Part shown: in pieces, positions 17,147 to 25,964 of the stretch | Layout: every line of letters starts with the position of its first letter | How positions within the stretch are numbered: position 1 is the first letter of the stretch | From: Exiguobacterium antarcticum DSM 14480 | GTDB taxonomy: Bacteria; Bacillota; Bacilli; Exiguobacteriales; Exiguobacteriaceae | Direction: 5' to 3' | DNA length: 64,000 nucleotides | Assembly (NCBI RefSeq): GCF_000685865.1 | Contig: NZ_JMKS01000003.1 | Span: forward strand, 1,240,001 to 1,304,000 | Position numbers and translations under genes: made by a program | The notes under the pieces: generated by a model | The model's database searches: none | What the model saw: the letters and a program-made list of their open reading frames with translations, nothing else | What the model was told of the DNA's origin: nothing

Positions 17147-17802
17147 TGGCTTATAATGAACAGGATCATCTCCTCGTCATCTTCCCTCATCCGGATGATG
17201 AAGCGTTCAGCTCAGCTGGAACGATTATCGAGCATGCTGAAAACCGCGGCCCCGTCACATATGCCTGTTTGACACTTGGTGAAATGGGACGCAACATGGG
17301 ACGGCCCGTCTTTACCAATCGGGAACAACTGGCAACGATCCGAAAACGTGAATTGATCGCTGCATCCGAAAAGATGAAGATTTCTGATTTGCAGATGTGG
17401 GGATTACGCGACAAGACGGTCGAATTCGAAGATGAAGCGATGCTTGCGGAACGCATCGGTCGTTTGATTGAGCAAACTCGTCCCACTCGCTTGATTTCCT
17501 TTTATCCGGGATATGCTGTCCATCCGGATCATGAAGCGACAGCACGTGCTGTCGTTCGGGCACTACGGGCAATCGATGAGGCAGACCGTCCGGAATTTTT
17601 AGCGGTTGCGTTCGCCAACAATACAAAAGATGAGCTCGGCGAAGGTTCTTTCATCCATGATGTCAGTGCTTACACCGATCAAAAAATCGAAGCTCTCCAC
17701 GCGCACGCTTCACAAACAGGTGGTTTGATGAAAGTCATCTCGGAAGACTCCAACATCCGTGACTTGCTTGTCAAAGAACGGTATTACCATTATCCTTTAT
17801 GA
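17143..17802 (+). CDS. bshB2: bacillithiol biosynthesis deacetylase BshB2
   Basis: Zinc-dependent N-deacetylase (PIG-L/LmbE family, 219 residues) that removes acetate from GlcNAc-malate in bacillithiol synthesis. The metal and catalytic motif HPDDEAF is near residue 17 and the third ligand motif HPDHEATARA near residue 128. Two adjacent ATGs (17143, 17146) are possible starts; the second is better spaced from AGGAGG. Bacillithiol production also fits the electrophile-defence genes in this window. Confidence 0.93.
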   Translation: MMAYNEQDHLLVIFPHPDDEAFSSAGTIIEHAENRGPVTYACLTLGEMGRNMGRPVFTNREQLATIRKRELIAASEKMKISDLQMWGLRDKTVEFEDEAMLAERIGRLIEQTRPTRLISFYPGYAVHPDHEATARAVVRALRAIDEADRPEFLAVAFANNTKDELGEGSFIHDVSAYTDQKIEALHAHASQTGGLMKVISEDSNIRDLLVKERYYHYPL

Positions 17803-17808
17803 TTTCTC

Positions 17809-17843
17809 CACCCTTGGACGGTTTTCGTTCAAGGGTGTTTTTT
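17809..17843 (+). terminator. terminator of yojF-bshB2
   Basis: Stem CACCCTTG / CAAGGGTG with a T run. Confidence 0.85.
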
Positions 17844-17916
17844 GTCTTAGAAAACCCTTGATTGTCAGTCGACTTTTCAGACAGCTTCTGCTAGTGTGAA
17901 TAGTTGAGACTATGTC

Positions 17917-17957
17917 TCCGGAGTTCGTAACCTCCTCCGTCACAAAAACTAGGAATG
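17917..17957 (+). promoter_or_regulatory. preQ1-I riboswitch before queC
   Basis: Stem GGAG / CTCC with loop TTCGTAAC, then the A-rich segment CACAAAAACTAGGA. AACT of the tail can pair with AGTT at the stem-loop, as in the class I H-type pseudoknot, and the tail runs into the queC ribosome binding site. That suggests translational control by preQ1. The preQ1 biosynthetic operon follows directly. Confidence 0.8.
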
Positions 17958-17970
17958 GGAAGTGTAAACT

Positions 17971-18627
17971 ATGAAAAATGAACGTGCTCTTGTCGTCTTT
18001 AGTGGTGGTCAAGACTCGACGACTTGTCTGTTTCAGGCAATCAAGGATTATTCCGAAGTCGAAGTCGTTACCTTCAACTATGGACAACGTCATGCGGCAG
18101 AACTTGATGTCGCCCGCACCATCGCAGCTGAACTCGGTGTCAAACACCATGAGCTCGACCTCTCGCTCCTCAGTCAATTAACGAGTAATTCTTTGACTGA
18201 CCACTCACAATCGATCACGACAAACGAAGATGGACTGCCCTCTACGTTTGTAGATGGACGGAACCATCTATTCCTGTCTTTCGCTGCTGTCCTCGCAAAA
18301 GGACGTGGGATTCGCCATATCATTACGGGTGTGTGTGAAACCGACTTCTCCGGTTATCCGGACTGCCGTGATGCCTTCATCAAGTCACTAAACGTGACAC
18401 TTAACCTCGCGATGGATTATCCATTCGTGATTCATACTCCGCTCATGTGGCTCGATAAAAAAGAAACATGGGCATTAGCTGATTCACTCGGCGCGTTTGA
18501 TTTTGTCCGCGAGCGGACATTGACGTGTTACAACGGAATCATCGGGGATGGTTGCGGCGATTGCCCAGCCTGTGAATTACGGAAAAAAGGCTTAGATGCC
18601 TACATCGAGGAGGTTCAACATACATGA
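17971..18627 (+). CDS. queC: 7-cyano-7-deazaguanine synthase
   Basis: QueC (218 residues) converts 7-carboxy-7-deazaguanine to preQ0 using ATP and ammonia. Seen: PP-loop SGGQDSTTC at residues 11-19, and the C-terminal zinc cluster [16 protein letters not shown]. First gene of queCDEF; its leader carries a preQ1 riboswitch. It overlaps queD by 4 bases. Confidence 0.97.
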   Translation: MKNERALVVFSGGQDSTTCLFQAIKDYSEVEVVTFNYGQRHAAELDVARTIAAELGVKHHELDLSLLSQLTSNSLTDHSQSITTNEDGLPSTFVDGRNHLFLSFAAVLAKGRGIRHIITGVCETDFSGYPDCRDAFIKSLNVTLNLAMDYPFVIHTPLMWLDKKETWALADSLGAFDFVRERTLTCYNGIIGDGCGDCPACELRKKGLDAYIEEVQHT

Positions 18628-19079
18628 AATTCAACTATGAAGCACCGGAAACGGTCGAGCGTCCGACGGGCGACTCGCTTATCTATACAACATCACGTGT
18701 CATGATCGTCAAAAAATTGACGTTTGATGCAGCACACCATCTGTATGACTATGATGGAAAATGCCGTGCCCTCCATGGTCACACGTACCATGTCGATCTT
18801 GGAATCAGCGGATTTTTGGATCACCGTGGGATGACACTCGACTTTGGGGACTTGAAAAAGATTTTTAAGGAACACCTTGAACCGTTACTCGATCACCGGT
18901 ACTTGAACGAGTCTCTCCCTTACATGAATACGACGGCTGAGAATATGTCGGCTTGGATCTTCGAGACACTCGGAAAACATCTCCCGGACGAACGTGGTCT
19001 GCGTGTCGAGTTCGTCAAGTTGTATGAAACACCCACTGCTTTTGCCGAAGTCCGCCGGGAATGGATGCTTGAGTCATGA
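18624..19079 (+). CDS. queD: 6-carboxy-5,6,7,8-tetrahydropterin synthase
   Basis: QueD (151 residues) acts on 7,8-dihydroneopterin triphosphate in queuosine synthesis. Zinc-binding His residues appear in [14 protein letters not shown] and LHGHTYH, with the catalytic Cys in GKCRALHG; the C-terminal half carries the second catalytic region (LDHRYLNE). About 25 residues precede the usual start of the fold. Overlaps both neighbours by 4 bases. Confidence 0.96.
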   Translation: MKFNYEAPETVERPTGDSLIYTTSRVMIVKKLTFDAAHHLYDYDGKCRALHGHTYHVDLGISGFLDHRGMTLDFGDLKKIFKEHLEPLLDHRYLNESLPYMNTTAENMSAWIFETLGKHLPDERGLRVEFVKLYETPTAFAEVRREWMLES

Positions 19080-19792
19080 CTCAACTAAAAAAAACACCAA
19101 AGATGCCAGTCCTTGAAATCTTTGGTCCGACGTTTCAGGGGGAAGGACGATCGATTGGTCAAAAAACGATGTTCGTCCGAACGGGTGGTTGCGATTATTC
19201 CTGTGCTTGGTGTGACTCTGCCTTTACATGGGACGGATCAGAAAAACCTGATCTCCTGACGGCAGAAGAGATCCTCACACGACTCGACGCTCTCGGTTCT
19301 TACGGTCATGTGACGATTTCGGGCGGTAACCCCTTACTGCACGCGTCAATCGGAACACTCGTTGATGCCCTGAAGACACGTGGCATCACGATGTCCGTCG
19401 AAACACAAGGCTCGTATTGGCAAAACTGGGTCCTCGATATCGAAGACGTCACGATCAGTCCAAAACCCCCTTCGAGTGGGATGACGGTTGATTATGATCG
19501 TCTTGATGTATTCTTTAAACGTTTACCGGAGCAACAGCGTGCGGTCAAAATCGTGATCTTCGATGAGTCCGATCTCGATTTTGCTGCTGCCATTTCCGAA
19601 CGTTATGCTTTGAAGACCCTTTATTTATCACTCGGTAATCCGGATCCGGCGGAACAAGGTACGATTGCACCACGGATGTTATCCGGCTTAAAAACTTTAT
19701 GGGAACGTGTTGCAGACGATGAACGATTTAATCATGCCCGCGTCTTACCCCAACTACATGCCCTCGTTTTCGCGAACGACCGTGGCGTCTAA
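19076..19792 (+). CDS. queE: 7-carboxy-7-deazaguanine synthase (radical SAM)
   Basis: QueE (238 residues), a radical SAM enzyme making 7-carboxy-7-deazaguanine. The iron-sulfur motif CDYSCAWC (CX3CX2C) follows [20 protein letters not shown], and GGNPLL is the SAM-binding GGE-like motif. Third gene of the operon. Confidence 0.96.
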   Translation: MTQLKKTPKMPVLEIFGPTFQGEGRSIGQKTMFVRTGGCDYSCAWCDSAFTWDGSEKPDLLTAEEILTRLDALGSYGHVTISGGNPLLHASIGTLVDALKTRGITMSVETQGSYWQNWVLDIEDVTISPKPPSSGMTVDYDRLDVFFKRLPEQQRAVKIVIFDESDLDFAAAISERYALKTLYLSLGNPDPAEQGTIAPRMLSGLKTLWERVADDERFNHARVLPQLHALVFANDRGV

Positions 19793-19803
19793 GGAGATTA
19801 ATT

Positions 19804-20292
19804 ATGCGTCCAGAAGATTTAAACGATTTGTCCTTACTTGGTCAAAAGTCCGTCCCGTACATTTTTGAATACCAACCGGAAGTGCTTGAAGCGTTCCCGA
19901 ACCGTCACCCGGAAAACGATTATTTCGTCAAATTCAATGCACCTGAATTTACTAGCCTTTGCCCGATTACAAACCAACCGGATTTTGCGACGATCTACAT
20001 CTCGTATATCCCGGACGAAAAATTGGTCGAATCGAAATCACTGAAACTATATCTATTTAGTTTCCGTAATCATGGCGACTTCCATGAAAACTGTATCAAT
20101 GTCATCGGAAAAGATCTCGTCAAACTGATGGAACCCCGTTATCTTGAAGTATGGGGTAAGTTCACACCACGTGGCGGCATCTCAATTGATCCGTATTACA
20201 ATTATGGAAAACCTGATACGAAATATGAGCAGATGGCAGAACATCGCCTCTTCAATCACGACTTATATCCAGAAACGATCGACAACCGTTAA
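19804..20292 (+). CDS. queF: NADPH-dependent 7-cyano-7-deazaguanine reductase
   Basis: QueF (162 residues, short type) reduces preQ0 to preQ1. Catalytic Cys lies in [12 protein letters not shown], with the QueF motif [20 protein letters not shown] containing the substrate-binding Glu and His. Last gene of the riboswitch-controlled operon and followed by a terminator. Confidence 0.97.
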   Translation: MRPEDLNDLSLLGQKSVPYIFEYQPEVLEAFPNRHPENDYFVKFNAPEFTSLCPITNQPDFATIYISYIPDEKLVESKSLKLYLFSFRNHGDFHENCINVIGKDLVKLMEPRYLEVWGKFTPRGGISIDPYYNYGKPDTKYEQMAEHRLFNHDLYPETIDNR

Positions 20293-20300
20293 GTCCTCAA

Positions 20301-20338
20301 AAATCCTCCTCTGCCGGTATGGCAAAGGAGGATTTTTT
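20301..20338. terminator. terminator of queCDEF / XRE gene
   Basis: Stem AAATCCTCCTcTGCC / GGCAaAGGAGGATTT with T run, between convergent genes. Confidence 0.9.
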
Positions 20339-20344
20339 GATTCG

Positions 20345-20629
20345 TTAACTAGACGGTAAATCAATGATTTTTGTCCGTTCTTCCTGCTGACGGATCATCT
20401 TTGCGGGCCAAATATGTCGCAGTAAATGATCGTAAGGGACATTAAGTGTTTTTGCTAGCCGTTCGATCATCGCGAATGAAGGATGGGCGATGCTCCGCTC
20501 AATCCGTTCCATCATTTCCGGTGTCGTCTCTGTCAATTCAGCCAACTGCTCGAGATCGATGTCCTGTCGCTCACGTAATGTGCGAATCCGTTCTCCATAA
20601 TTCGCAAGCGGACTTATCGTTTCACTCAT
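20345..20629 (-). CDS. XRE-family helix-turn-helix protein
   Basis: DNA-binding protein of 94 residues. Cro/CI-type helix-turn-helix at about residues 10-65 (ERIRTLRERQDIDLEQLAEL, PSFAMIERLAKTLNVPYDHLL), followed by a short polar tail. The start at 20629 is preceded by AAGGAG. Target unknown. It is divergent from the PTS gene, so a role there is possible but not supported by a motif. Confidence 0.88.
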   Translation of the reverse strand: MSETISPLANYGERIRTLRERQDIDLEQLAELTETTPEMMERIERSIAHPSFAMIERLAKTLNVPYDHLLRHIWPAKMIRQQEERTKIIDLPSS

Positions 20630-20782
20630 GATTCCGTCTCCTTTTCTAAGCACACCCTTCTCCGCTTTTGTTCCTGTTAACTTATTCCCGATTTTTATTT
20701 TTCAACACCTCTCTCTTTCGTACTATTCATGATATGAAATATTATTTCAGATAAATCATAAAAAAGGACTAGCTTTTTAAAA

Positions 20783-20831
20783 AGTTATCGCTTACAATTC
20801 TAAGTGCAAGCGGTTGCATTAATCGCTTACA
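20783..20831. promoter_or_regulatory. three LacI/CcpA-type operator-like sites
   Basis: TGCAAGCGGTTGCA (20805-20818) fits the catabolite-responsive element pattern. Reverse-strand sites TGTAAGCGATAACT (20783-20796) and TGTAAGCGATTAAT (20818-20831) match it partly. The first two centres are 22 bases apart. They lie just upstream of the probable PTS promoter. Confidence 0.6.
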
Positions 20832-20880
20832 TTGTTTGCACTAATTAGATAAATAATAGCTACATAGAGGAGTGAGACAC

Positions 20881-22536
20881 ATGAAAAATAAGATTTCATT
20901 TGATTTCTGGCAAAAGCTAGGAAAAGCACTAATGGTAGTCATAGCAGTCATGCCGGCTGCTGGAATCATGATTTCAATCGGGAAGCTGATCGGGATGTAC
21001 GGCGGTGATCTTGCATTGATGCAAACGATTGCAAGAATCGTTGAGGATTTAGGTTGGGCCATCATCACTAACCTCCATGTGCTCTTTGCGGTCGCCATTG
21101 GTGGATCGTGGGCAAAAGAACGGGCTGGTGGAGCCTTTGCTGCTTTGCTCGCCTTCATCTTAGTCAACCGTGTCACAGGTGCGATCTTTGGTGTCAATTC
21201 AACGATGCTTGCTGATCCAAAGGCAACCGTCACTTCATTGCTTGGTTCTGACTTAATCGTGAAAGATTATTTCACTTCTGTTCTTGGTGCACCCGCTCTG
21301 AATATGGGAGTATTCGTCGGGATCATTTCCGGTTTCCTCGGAGCCGTACTGTTTAACAAGTTCTATAACTTCAGTAAATTACCGGATGCCCTCGCCTTCT
21401 TTAACGGAAAACGGTTTGTCCCGTTTGTCGTCATCGGTGGATCAGTCGTTGCAGCATTCGCCTTATCACTCGTCTGGCCGTTCGTTCAAGGGTTACTGAA
21501 TGACTTCGGACGCTGGATCGCCACTTCACGTGATACAGCTCCCATCCTTGCACCATTCGTCTACGGAACGCTTGAGCGTCTCCTCTTACCGTTTGGTCTC
21601 CACCATATGTTGACAGTTCCAATGAACTACACGGAACTTGGTGGTACGTATAAAATTTTAACTGGTGCTGCACAAGGTTCGACGGTCGCTGGTCAAGACC
21701 CGCTCTGGCTTGCCTGGATCACCGATCTCGTCAACTTAAAACAAGCGGGCAACACACAAGGTTACAATGACTTAATCAACAGTGTCGTTCCAGCTCGTTT
21801 CAAAGAAGGCCAAGTCGTCACATCACTTGCTTCTTTAATCGGTGTCGCGGTTGCCATGTACATGTCTGTTGACGAAGATAAAAAGAAAGCATACAAACCG
21901 GTTTTCTTATCTGCTGGTCTTGCTGTCTTCTTGACGGGTGTCACAGAGCCGATCGAATTCATGTTCATGTTCATCGCACCGGTCCTTTACGTCGTCTATG
22001 CTGTCTTGACGGGAGTCGCCTTTGCGCTGGCTGACGTCATGCATCTTCGGATCCATGCATTCGGGGCAATCGAATTGTTGACACGGATTCCGCTGATTGC
22101 GAAAGCCGGTCTGATGGGTGACCTGATCCGCTTCATCGGTGTCTGTATCTTCTTCTTCTTCTTGAACTTCTTTACGTTCCGTTTCGTCATCAAAAAGTTC
22201 AACTATGCGACACCGGGGCGTAACGGAAACTACCTCGATGACGTAGTTGTGGCTGACGGTGCTCAAGCTTCGAACGAAGCTGCTGCAACGACGGATCAAT
22301 CACAAGCAGCACGCATCATCGGGTTACTGGGTGGTCAAGCAAACATCGAGGAAGTGGATGCCTGCATGACACGCTTGCGTGTCACGGTGAAAGATCCAAA
22401 CCTCGTTGCACCTGAGTCCGATTGGAAATCAAATGGTGCACTGGGTCTTATCCTGAAAAATAATGGCGTGCAAGCCATTTACGGTCCAAAAGCGGATGTC
22501 TTGAAATCTGATATCCAAGATCGAATCGGCGCATAA
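20881..22536 (+). CDS. PTS EIICB permease, maltose/alpha-glucoside type
   Basis: Sugar phosphotransferase permease (551 residues) that imports and phosphorylates its sugar. EIIC membrane domain (about 5-430) with GLHHMLTVPMNYTELGG and GVTEPIEFMFMFIAP; C-terminal EIIB domain with the phosphorylated Cys in EEVDACMTRLRV. No EIIA domain is fused, so it must borrow one. The next gene is a MapP-like phosphatase, which points to maltose as substrate (inference). The ATG at 20881 follows GAGGAG. Confidence 0.87.
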   Translation: MKNKISFDFWQKLGKALMVVIAVMPAAGIMISIGKLIGMYGGDLALMQTIARIVEDLGWAIITNLHVLFAVAIGGSWAKERAGGAFAALLAFILVNRVTGAIFGVNSTMLADPKATVTSLLGSDLIVKDYFTSVLGAPALNMGVFVGIISGFLGAVLFNKFYNFSKLPDALAFFNGKRFVPFVVIGGSVVAAFALSLVWPFVQGLLNDFGRWIATSRDTAPILAPFVYGTLERLLLPFGLHHMLTVPMNYTELGGTYKILTGAAQGSTVAGQDPLWLAWITDLVNLKQAGNTQGYNDLINSVVPARFKEGQVVTSLASLIGVAVAMYMSVDEDKKKAYKPVFLSAGLAVFLTGVTEPIEFMFMFIAPVLYVVYAVLTGVAFALADVMHLRIHAFGAIELLTRIPLIAKAGLMGDLIRFIGVCIFFFFLNFFTFRFVIKKFNYATPGRNGNYLDDVVVADGAQASNEAAATTDQSQAARIIGLLGGQANIEEVDACMTRLRVTVKDPNLVAPESDWKSNGALGLILKNNGVQAIYGPKADVLKSDIQDRIGA

Positions 22537-22560
22537 ACCAAAACAATTAGGGTAAATAAG

Positions 22561-22596
22561 AAAAGGTGAAGCTCATCATGAGTTTCACCTTTCTTT
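22561..22596 (+). terminator. terminator between PTS and mapP-like gene
   Basis: Stem AAAGGTGAA-CTCAT / ATGAG-TTCACCTTT with a short T-rich tail. Partial read-through into the next gene is likely, since I see no clear separate promoter. Confidence 0.7.
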
Positions 22597-22620
22597 ATTG
22601 AAAATCAGGAGGAACAACAG

Positions 22621-23424
22621 ATGCGATTACTCACGTTAAATTGCCATTCTTGGCAAGAAGAACAGCAACTCGATAAATTGAATCAAATCGTCACGCAAAT
22701 CATTCAACAGGATTACGATGTGATTGCCTTACAGGAAGTCAGTCAGCTGATGGATACCCCGATTCTCTACGATAACGTTCGAGAAGATAATTTCGTCTAC
22801 TTGATTCAGCAGGCACTGCTCGAGCAAGGGATGAACTATTCCTTCGTCTGGGACTTTTCGCATATCGGATATGATGCCTACGAGGAAGGTCTCGCCATCC
22901 TGACGAAACATCCGATTTTAAAATCCGATACGTATTATATCAGCCGGAGTCAAGATACGATGGATTGGAAATCCCGAAAAATCGTCCGGGCGACGATCGA
23001 TGTCGCAGGCACCCAGATTACATTCAACTCGTGTCACCTCGGTTGGTGGGAAGATGCGGATGAACCGTTCAGCGAACAATTCAATCATCTGATTGCGCGG
23101 ATGGATCCCCTCGAATGGACCTTGTTTTTAGGGGACTTCAATAATGATGCGCTCGAGCGTGGGACAGGGTACGATTATATGATGCAGCGTGGACTTCATG
23201 ATGTCTTTTTATTGGCACAAGAAACGGTCGGCGTCGAGACCGTCGAAGGAAAAATCGATGGTTGGGAAGAAAATCAAAAAGGGTTACGGATTGATTTAGT
23301 TCTGTCGAACCGAAAAATTGACGTAGACCGGGTCGGTGTCGTCTTTGACGGTGTCTTCGCCCCTGTCGTTTCCGATCACTTTGGGGTCGAAGTCGATATT
23401 TCCATTCAAAAAGAACCGATTTAA
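22621..23424 (+). CDS. mapP: endonuclease/exonuclease/phosphatase-family enzyme, likely maltose 6'-phosphate phosphatase
   Basis: Metal-dependent phosphoesterase of 267 residues with the EEP fold: LTLNCHSW, LQEVSQ (metal Glu), FNSCHLGWW, FLGDFNND and SDHFGV (catalytic Asp-His). In Enterococcus, MapP of this family dephosphorylates maltose 6'-phosphate made by an adjacent PTS permease, and the same pairing is seen here. A nuclease or sphingomyelinase-like role cannot be excluded from sequence alone. RBS AGGAGG. Confidence 0.75.
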   Translation: MRLLTLNCHSWQEEQQLDKLNQIVTQIIQQDYDVIALQEVSQLMDTPILYDNVREDNFVYLIQQALLEQGMNYSFVWDFSHIGYDAYEEGLAILTKHPILKSDTYYISRSQDTMDWKSRKIVRATIDVAGTQITFNSCHLGWWEDADEPFSEQFNHLIARMDPLEWTLFLGDFNNDALERGTGYDYMMQRGLHDVFLLAQETVGVETVEGKIDGWEENQKGLRIDLVLSNRKIDVDRVGVVFDGVFAPVVSDHFGVEVDISIQKEPI

Positions 23425-23427
23425 CGG

Positions 23428-23456
23428 TTGACAACGCTTTCTTTTCTCCTTATGAT
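23428..23456 (+). promoter_or_regulatory. promoter of sucrose PTS operon
   Basis: TTGACA (23428-23433), 17-base spacer, TATGAT (23451-23456). Confidence 0.88.
23429..23442. promoter_or_regulatory. candidate cre site over the -35 box
   Basis: Reverse strand AGAAAGCGTTGTCA differs from the cre pattern TGAAARCGNTNNCA only at the first base. Its position would let CcpA block the promoter. Confidence 0.5.
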
Positions 23457-23478
23457 GAGGGCAACAAGTAAATAGTGC

Positions 23479-23506
23479 GGATTGTGACAGTACGGCTGGC
23501 AAGACC
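23479..23506 (+). promoter_or_regulatory. RAT ribonucleic antiterminator
   Basis: GGATTGTGACAGTACGGCTG plus GCAAGACC matches RAT elements bound by SacT/SacY/LicT proteins. Its 3' part overlaps the left arm of the leader terminator, so protein binding would prevent termination. Confidence 0.87.
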
Positions 23507-23554
23507 GATTCAGCATCTCGTTTCTAGAGGTGTTGTTCGGTCTTGCCTTTTTTT
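23498..23554 (+). terminator. conditional leader terminator of sucrose PTS operon
   Basis: Stem GGCAAGACCGA / TCGGTCTTGCC followed by a run of seven T, overlapping the RAT. Confidence 0.9.
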
Positions 23555-23598
23555 GTGACCTGTCCTCTCTGCACACCTTTCCTGAAGGAGGAATCAGC

Positions 23599-25011
23599 AT
23601 GGATTATAAACAAACAGCGGCACGTGTGTTGGAGTTAGTCGGTGGTCGAGAAAACATCATTACAGCAGCCCATTGTGCGACGCGTCTTCGTCTTGTCTTA
23701 CATGATGAATCAAAAGTCGATCAAGCAGCCCTCGAGGATTTAGACGGCGTCAGTGGTGCCTTTTCCAGTTCCGGTCAATACCAGATCATCTTCGGGACAG
23801 GGACCGTCAATAAGGTTTTTGCTGAATTTGCTCCGCTTGCGGGCGTCCAGGTAGACGGTGAAGAACCGCTCGACGTCAAAAAAGCGGCTGCTCAAAAATT
23901 AAATCCATTCGCCCGGCTTGCCCGTGCGTTATCCAATGTCTTCGTGCCGCTCATTCCGGCAATCGTCGCTGCCGGTCTGTTAATGGGGCTACTCGGAATG
24001 ATCAAAGCATTTGGTTGGGTCAGCGGTGACTCCGCCATCGTTCAATTGCTCGATATGTTCTCGTCTTCCGCGTTTATCATCTTACCTATTTTGATTGGTT
24101 TCTCGGCAGCACGCGAGTTCGGAGCGAATCCGTACCTCGGTGCCGTCATCGGTGGCATCATGACGCACCCGTCGTTGCTGAACCCGTGGACACTCGGAAA
24201 CAGTGAACCGGAAGTGATGAAGTTCCTTGGAATGAACATCGAATTGATCGGGTATCAAGGAACGGTCTTCCCTGTTCTCCTGACGGTTTGGGTCATGGCA
24301 AAAATCGAACAACAGGTCCGCAAACGGACACCTGAAACGCTTGACTTACTCGTGACGCCGTTCGTCACGATTCTTGTGACTGGTTTCCTCGCGTTGATCG
24401 TCATCGGTCCGGTCGGTACGTTGCTCGGAAAAGGGATCTCATTCATTCTTGTCTTCTTCTACGAACAATTCTCCGTTTTCGCTGGATTGTTGTTTGGTGG
24501 TCTCTACTCGACGATCGTCATCACAGGAATGCACCACAGTTTCCACGCGATTGAAGCCGGACTACTCGCGGATAAGAGTATCGGTAAAAACTTCTTGCTC
24601 CCGATCTGGTCGATGGCAAACGTCGCTCAAGGTGGCGCCGGACTTGCTGTCTATTTCATGACTAAAAACGTGAAGTTAAAAGCACTCGCCCTGCCATCTG
24701 CTTTTTCCGCTTTCCTCGGGATTACGGAACCGGTCATCTATGGGGTCAATCTTCGACTTGGTAAACCATTTATCGGCGGCGCGATCGGTGGTGCCATCGG
24801 CGGTGGTTACGTCGTCTTGACGCAAGTCGCAGCAAATGCCTACGGTCTGACGGGTATTCCGATGATCGCCATCGTCGCTCCACTTGGTGCTTCGAATTTA
24901 ATCAACTATCTGGTTGGTTTTGCAATCGCTGTAGCAACCGCGTTTGTCGCGACAGTCATCTTGATGCGTCTTGATGCTCGGAAACAAAAACAAACCGATT
25001 TAGCTGCCTAA
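23599..25011 (+). CDS. sacP: PTS EIIBC permease, sucrose type
   Basis: Sucrose-type permease of 470 residues. N-terminal EIIB domain with phosphorylated Cys26 in TAAHCATRLRL, then the EIIC membrane domain from about residue 105 (LSNVFVPLIPAIVAAGLLMG, GMHHSFHAIEAGL, FLGITEPVIYGVNL). The start at 23599 follows AAGGAGG. The RAT leader, the PRD antiterminator and the fructokinase downstream agree with a beta-fructoside such as sucrose; trehalose or beta-glucoside permeases are related alternatives. Confidence 0.87.
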   Translation: MDYKQTAARVLELVGGRENIITAAHCATRLRLVLHDESKVDQAALEDLDGVSGAFSSSGQYQIIFGTGTVNKVFAEFAPLAGVQVDGEEPLDVKKAAAQKLNPFARLARALSNVFVPLIPAIVAAGLLMGLLGMIKAFGWVSGDSAIVQLLDMFSSSAFIILPILIGFSAAREFGANPYLGAVIGGIMTHPSLLNPWTLGNSEPEVMKFLGMNIELIGYQGTVFPVLLTVWVMAKIEQQVRKRTPETLDLLVTPFVTILVTGFLALIVIGPVGTLLGKGISFILVFFYEQFSVFAGLLFGGLYSTIVITGMHHSFHAIEAGLLADKSIGKNFLLPIWSMANVAQGGAGLAVYFMTKNVKLKALALPSAFSAFLGITEPVIYGVNLRLGKPFIGGAIGGAIGGGYVVLTQVAANAYGLTGIPMIAIVAPLGASNLINYLVGFAIAVATAFVATVILMRLDARKQKQTDLAA

Positions 25012-25022
25012 TCGAATATGGT

Positions 25023-25052
25023 GCGACCCGTCGAGCGTCCTCTTCGGGTCGC
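25023..25052 (+). terminator. weak hairpin between sacP and antiterminator gene
   Basis: Stem GCGACCCG / CGGGTCGC with only a broken T tail. It may attenuate rather than stop transcription. Confidence 0.5.
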
Positions 25053-25115
25053 ATTTGTTGGTTTTCTTAATTCATGGATTACCATTATAATGAAAAGAGA
25101 AAGGAGGTGGGCAGA

Positions 25116-25964
25116 CTGATCATCTATAAAGTCCTCAACAATAACGCCATCGTTACGAAAGAACACGGTCAGGAACGAATCATCATGGGAGCAGGCATTG
25201 CTTTCGGTAAAAAGAAAAAGGATCCCGTTGATCCGATGAAAATCGAAAAAATGTTTATTCCTTCTTTTGAAAATGCAGAGCAGTTCAAAGAAATCTTGAC
25301 GACGACCCCACTCGACATCATCGATTTGTCGGAGCAGATCATTTCCTATGCAGAAGGGGAACTCAAAACACCGTTTCATGACTACATTCATGTCAGTCTG
25401 ACCGACCACCTCGCCCATGCTGTCCGTCTGGCTCGAGAAGAGTTAGTCGTCCACAACCGGTTAGCGGAAGAAATCCGTTTGCTTTATACCGCTGAGTACC
25501 AGATTGGGGAGTGGGCGGTCTCCCACATCGAAGATCAACTTGCTGTTTCTTTGCCAAAAGAAGAAGCCGCAAACATTGCCCTGCACCTGTACAATGCCCG
25601 TCAGCGTCATCCGAATATGGCAACGGCTCTTCAGACGGCTACCTTATTAAATGAACTCCGTGAACAGATTGAAGCTTTTTTTGGTCAGACCATCGAGACG
25701 ACCTCGATGACCTACTATCGTTTTTTTACCCACATGAAACTTGTCTTGGCACGGATTGAACAAGGACAAACGTTACACGACATGGACGACGTCATTTTAG
25801 AAGCGGTCAAAACACGATACACCGACGCGTTTCAGTGTGCTGAAAAAATGGCAAGCTGGCTCGAGCAAGAATTACAGACGACGGTTCCGATTTCTGAAGT
25901 CGGCTATATGGCCCTTCATGTCGAACGGATCCGACCTGATTTCGAAAAGGAGCGATTCTTATGA
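25116..25964 (+). CDS. BglG/SacT-type transcriptional antiterminator, probable CTG start
   Basis: RNA-binding antiterminator of 282 residues. CAT domain (1-55) IIYKVLNNNAIVTKEH, then PRD1 and PRD2 with conserved His residues (FHDYIHVSLTDHLAHAV; EAANIALHLYNAR). Family members begin directly with M-KIYKVLNNN, and here that point is a CTG codon 8 bases after AAAGGAGG; the nearest upstream in-frame ATG lies before the ribosome binding site. PRDs are phosphorylated by the PTS. It should bind the RAT at 23479-23506 and permit its own operon to be read. A TATAAT at 25086-25091 may give it a second promoter. Confidence 0.85.
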   Translation: MIIYKVLNNNAIVTKEHGQERIIMGAGIAFGKKKKDPVDPMKIEKMFIPSFENAEQFKEILTTTPLDIIDLSEQIISYAEGELKTPFHDYIHVSLTDHLAHAVRLAREELVVHNRLAEEIRLLYTAEYQIGEWAVSHIEDQLAVSLPKEEAANIALHLYNARQRHPNMATALQTATLLNELREQIEAFFGQTIETTSMTYYRFFTHMKLVLARIEQGQTLHDMDDVILEAVKTRYTDAFQCAEKMASWLEQELQTTVPISEVGYMALHVERIRPDFEKERFL

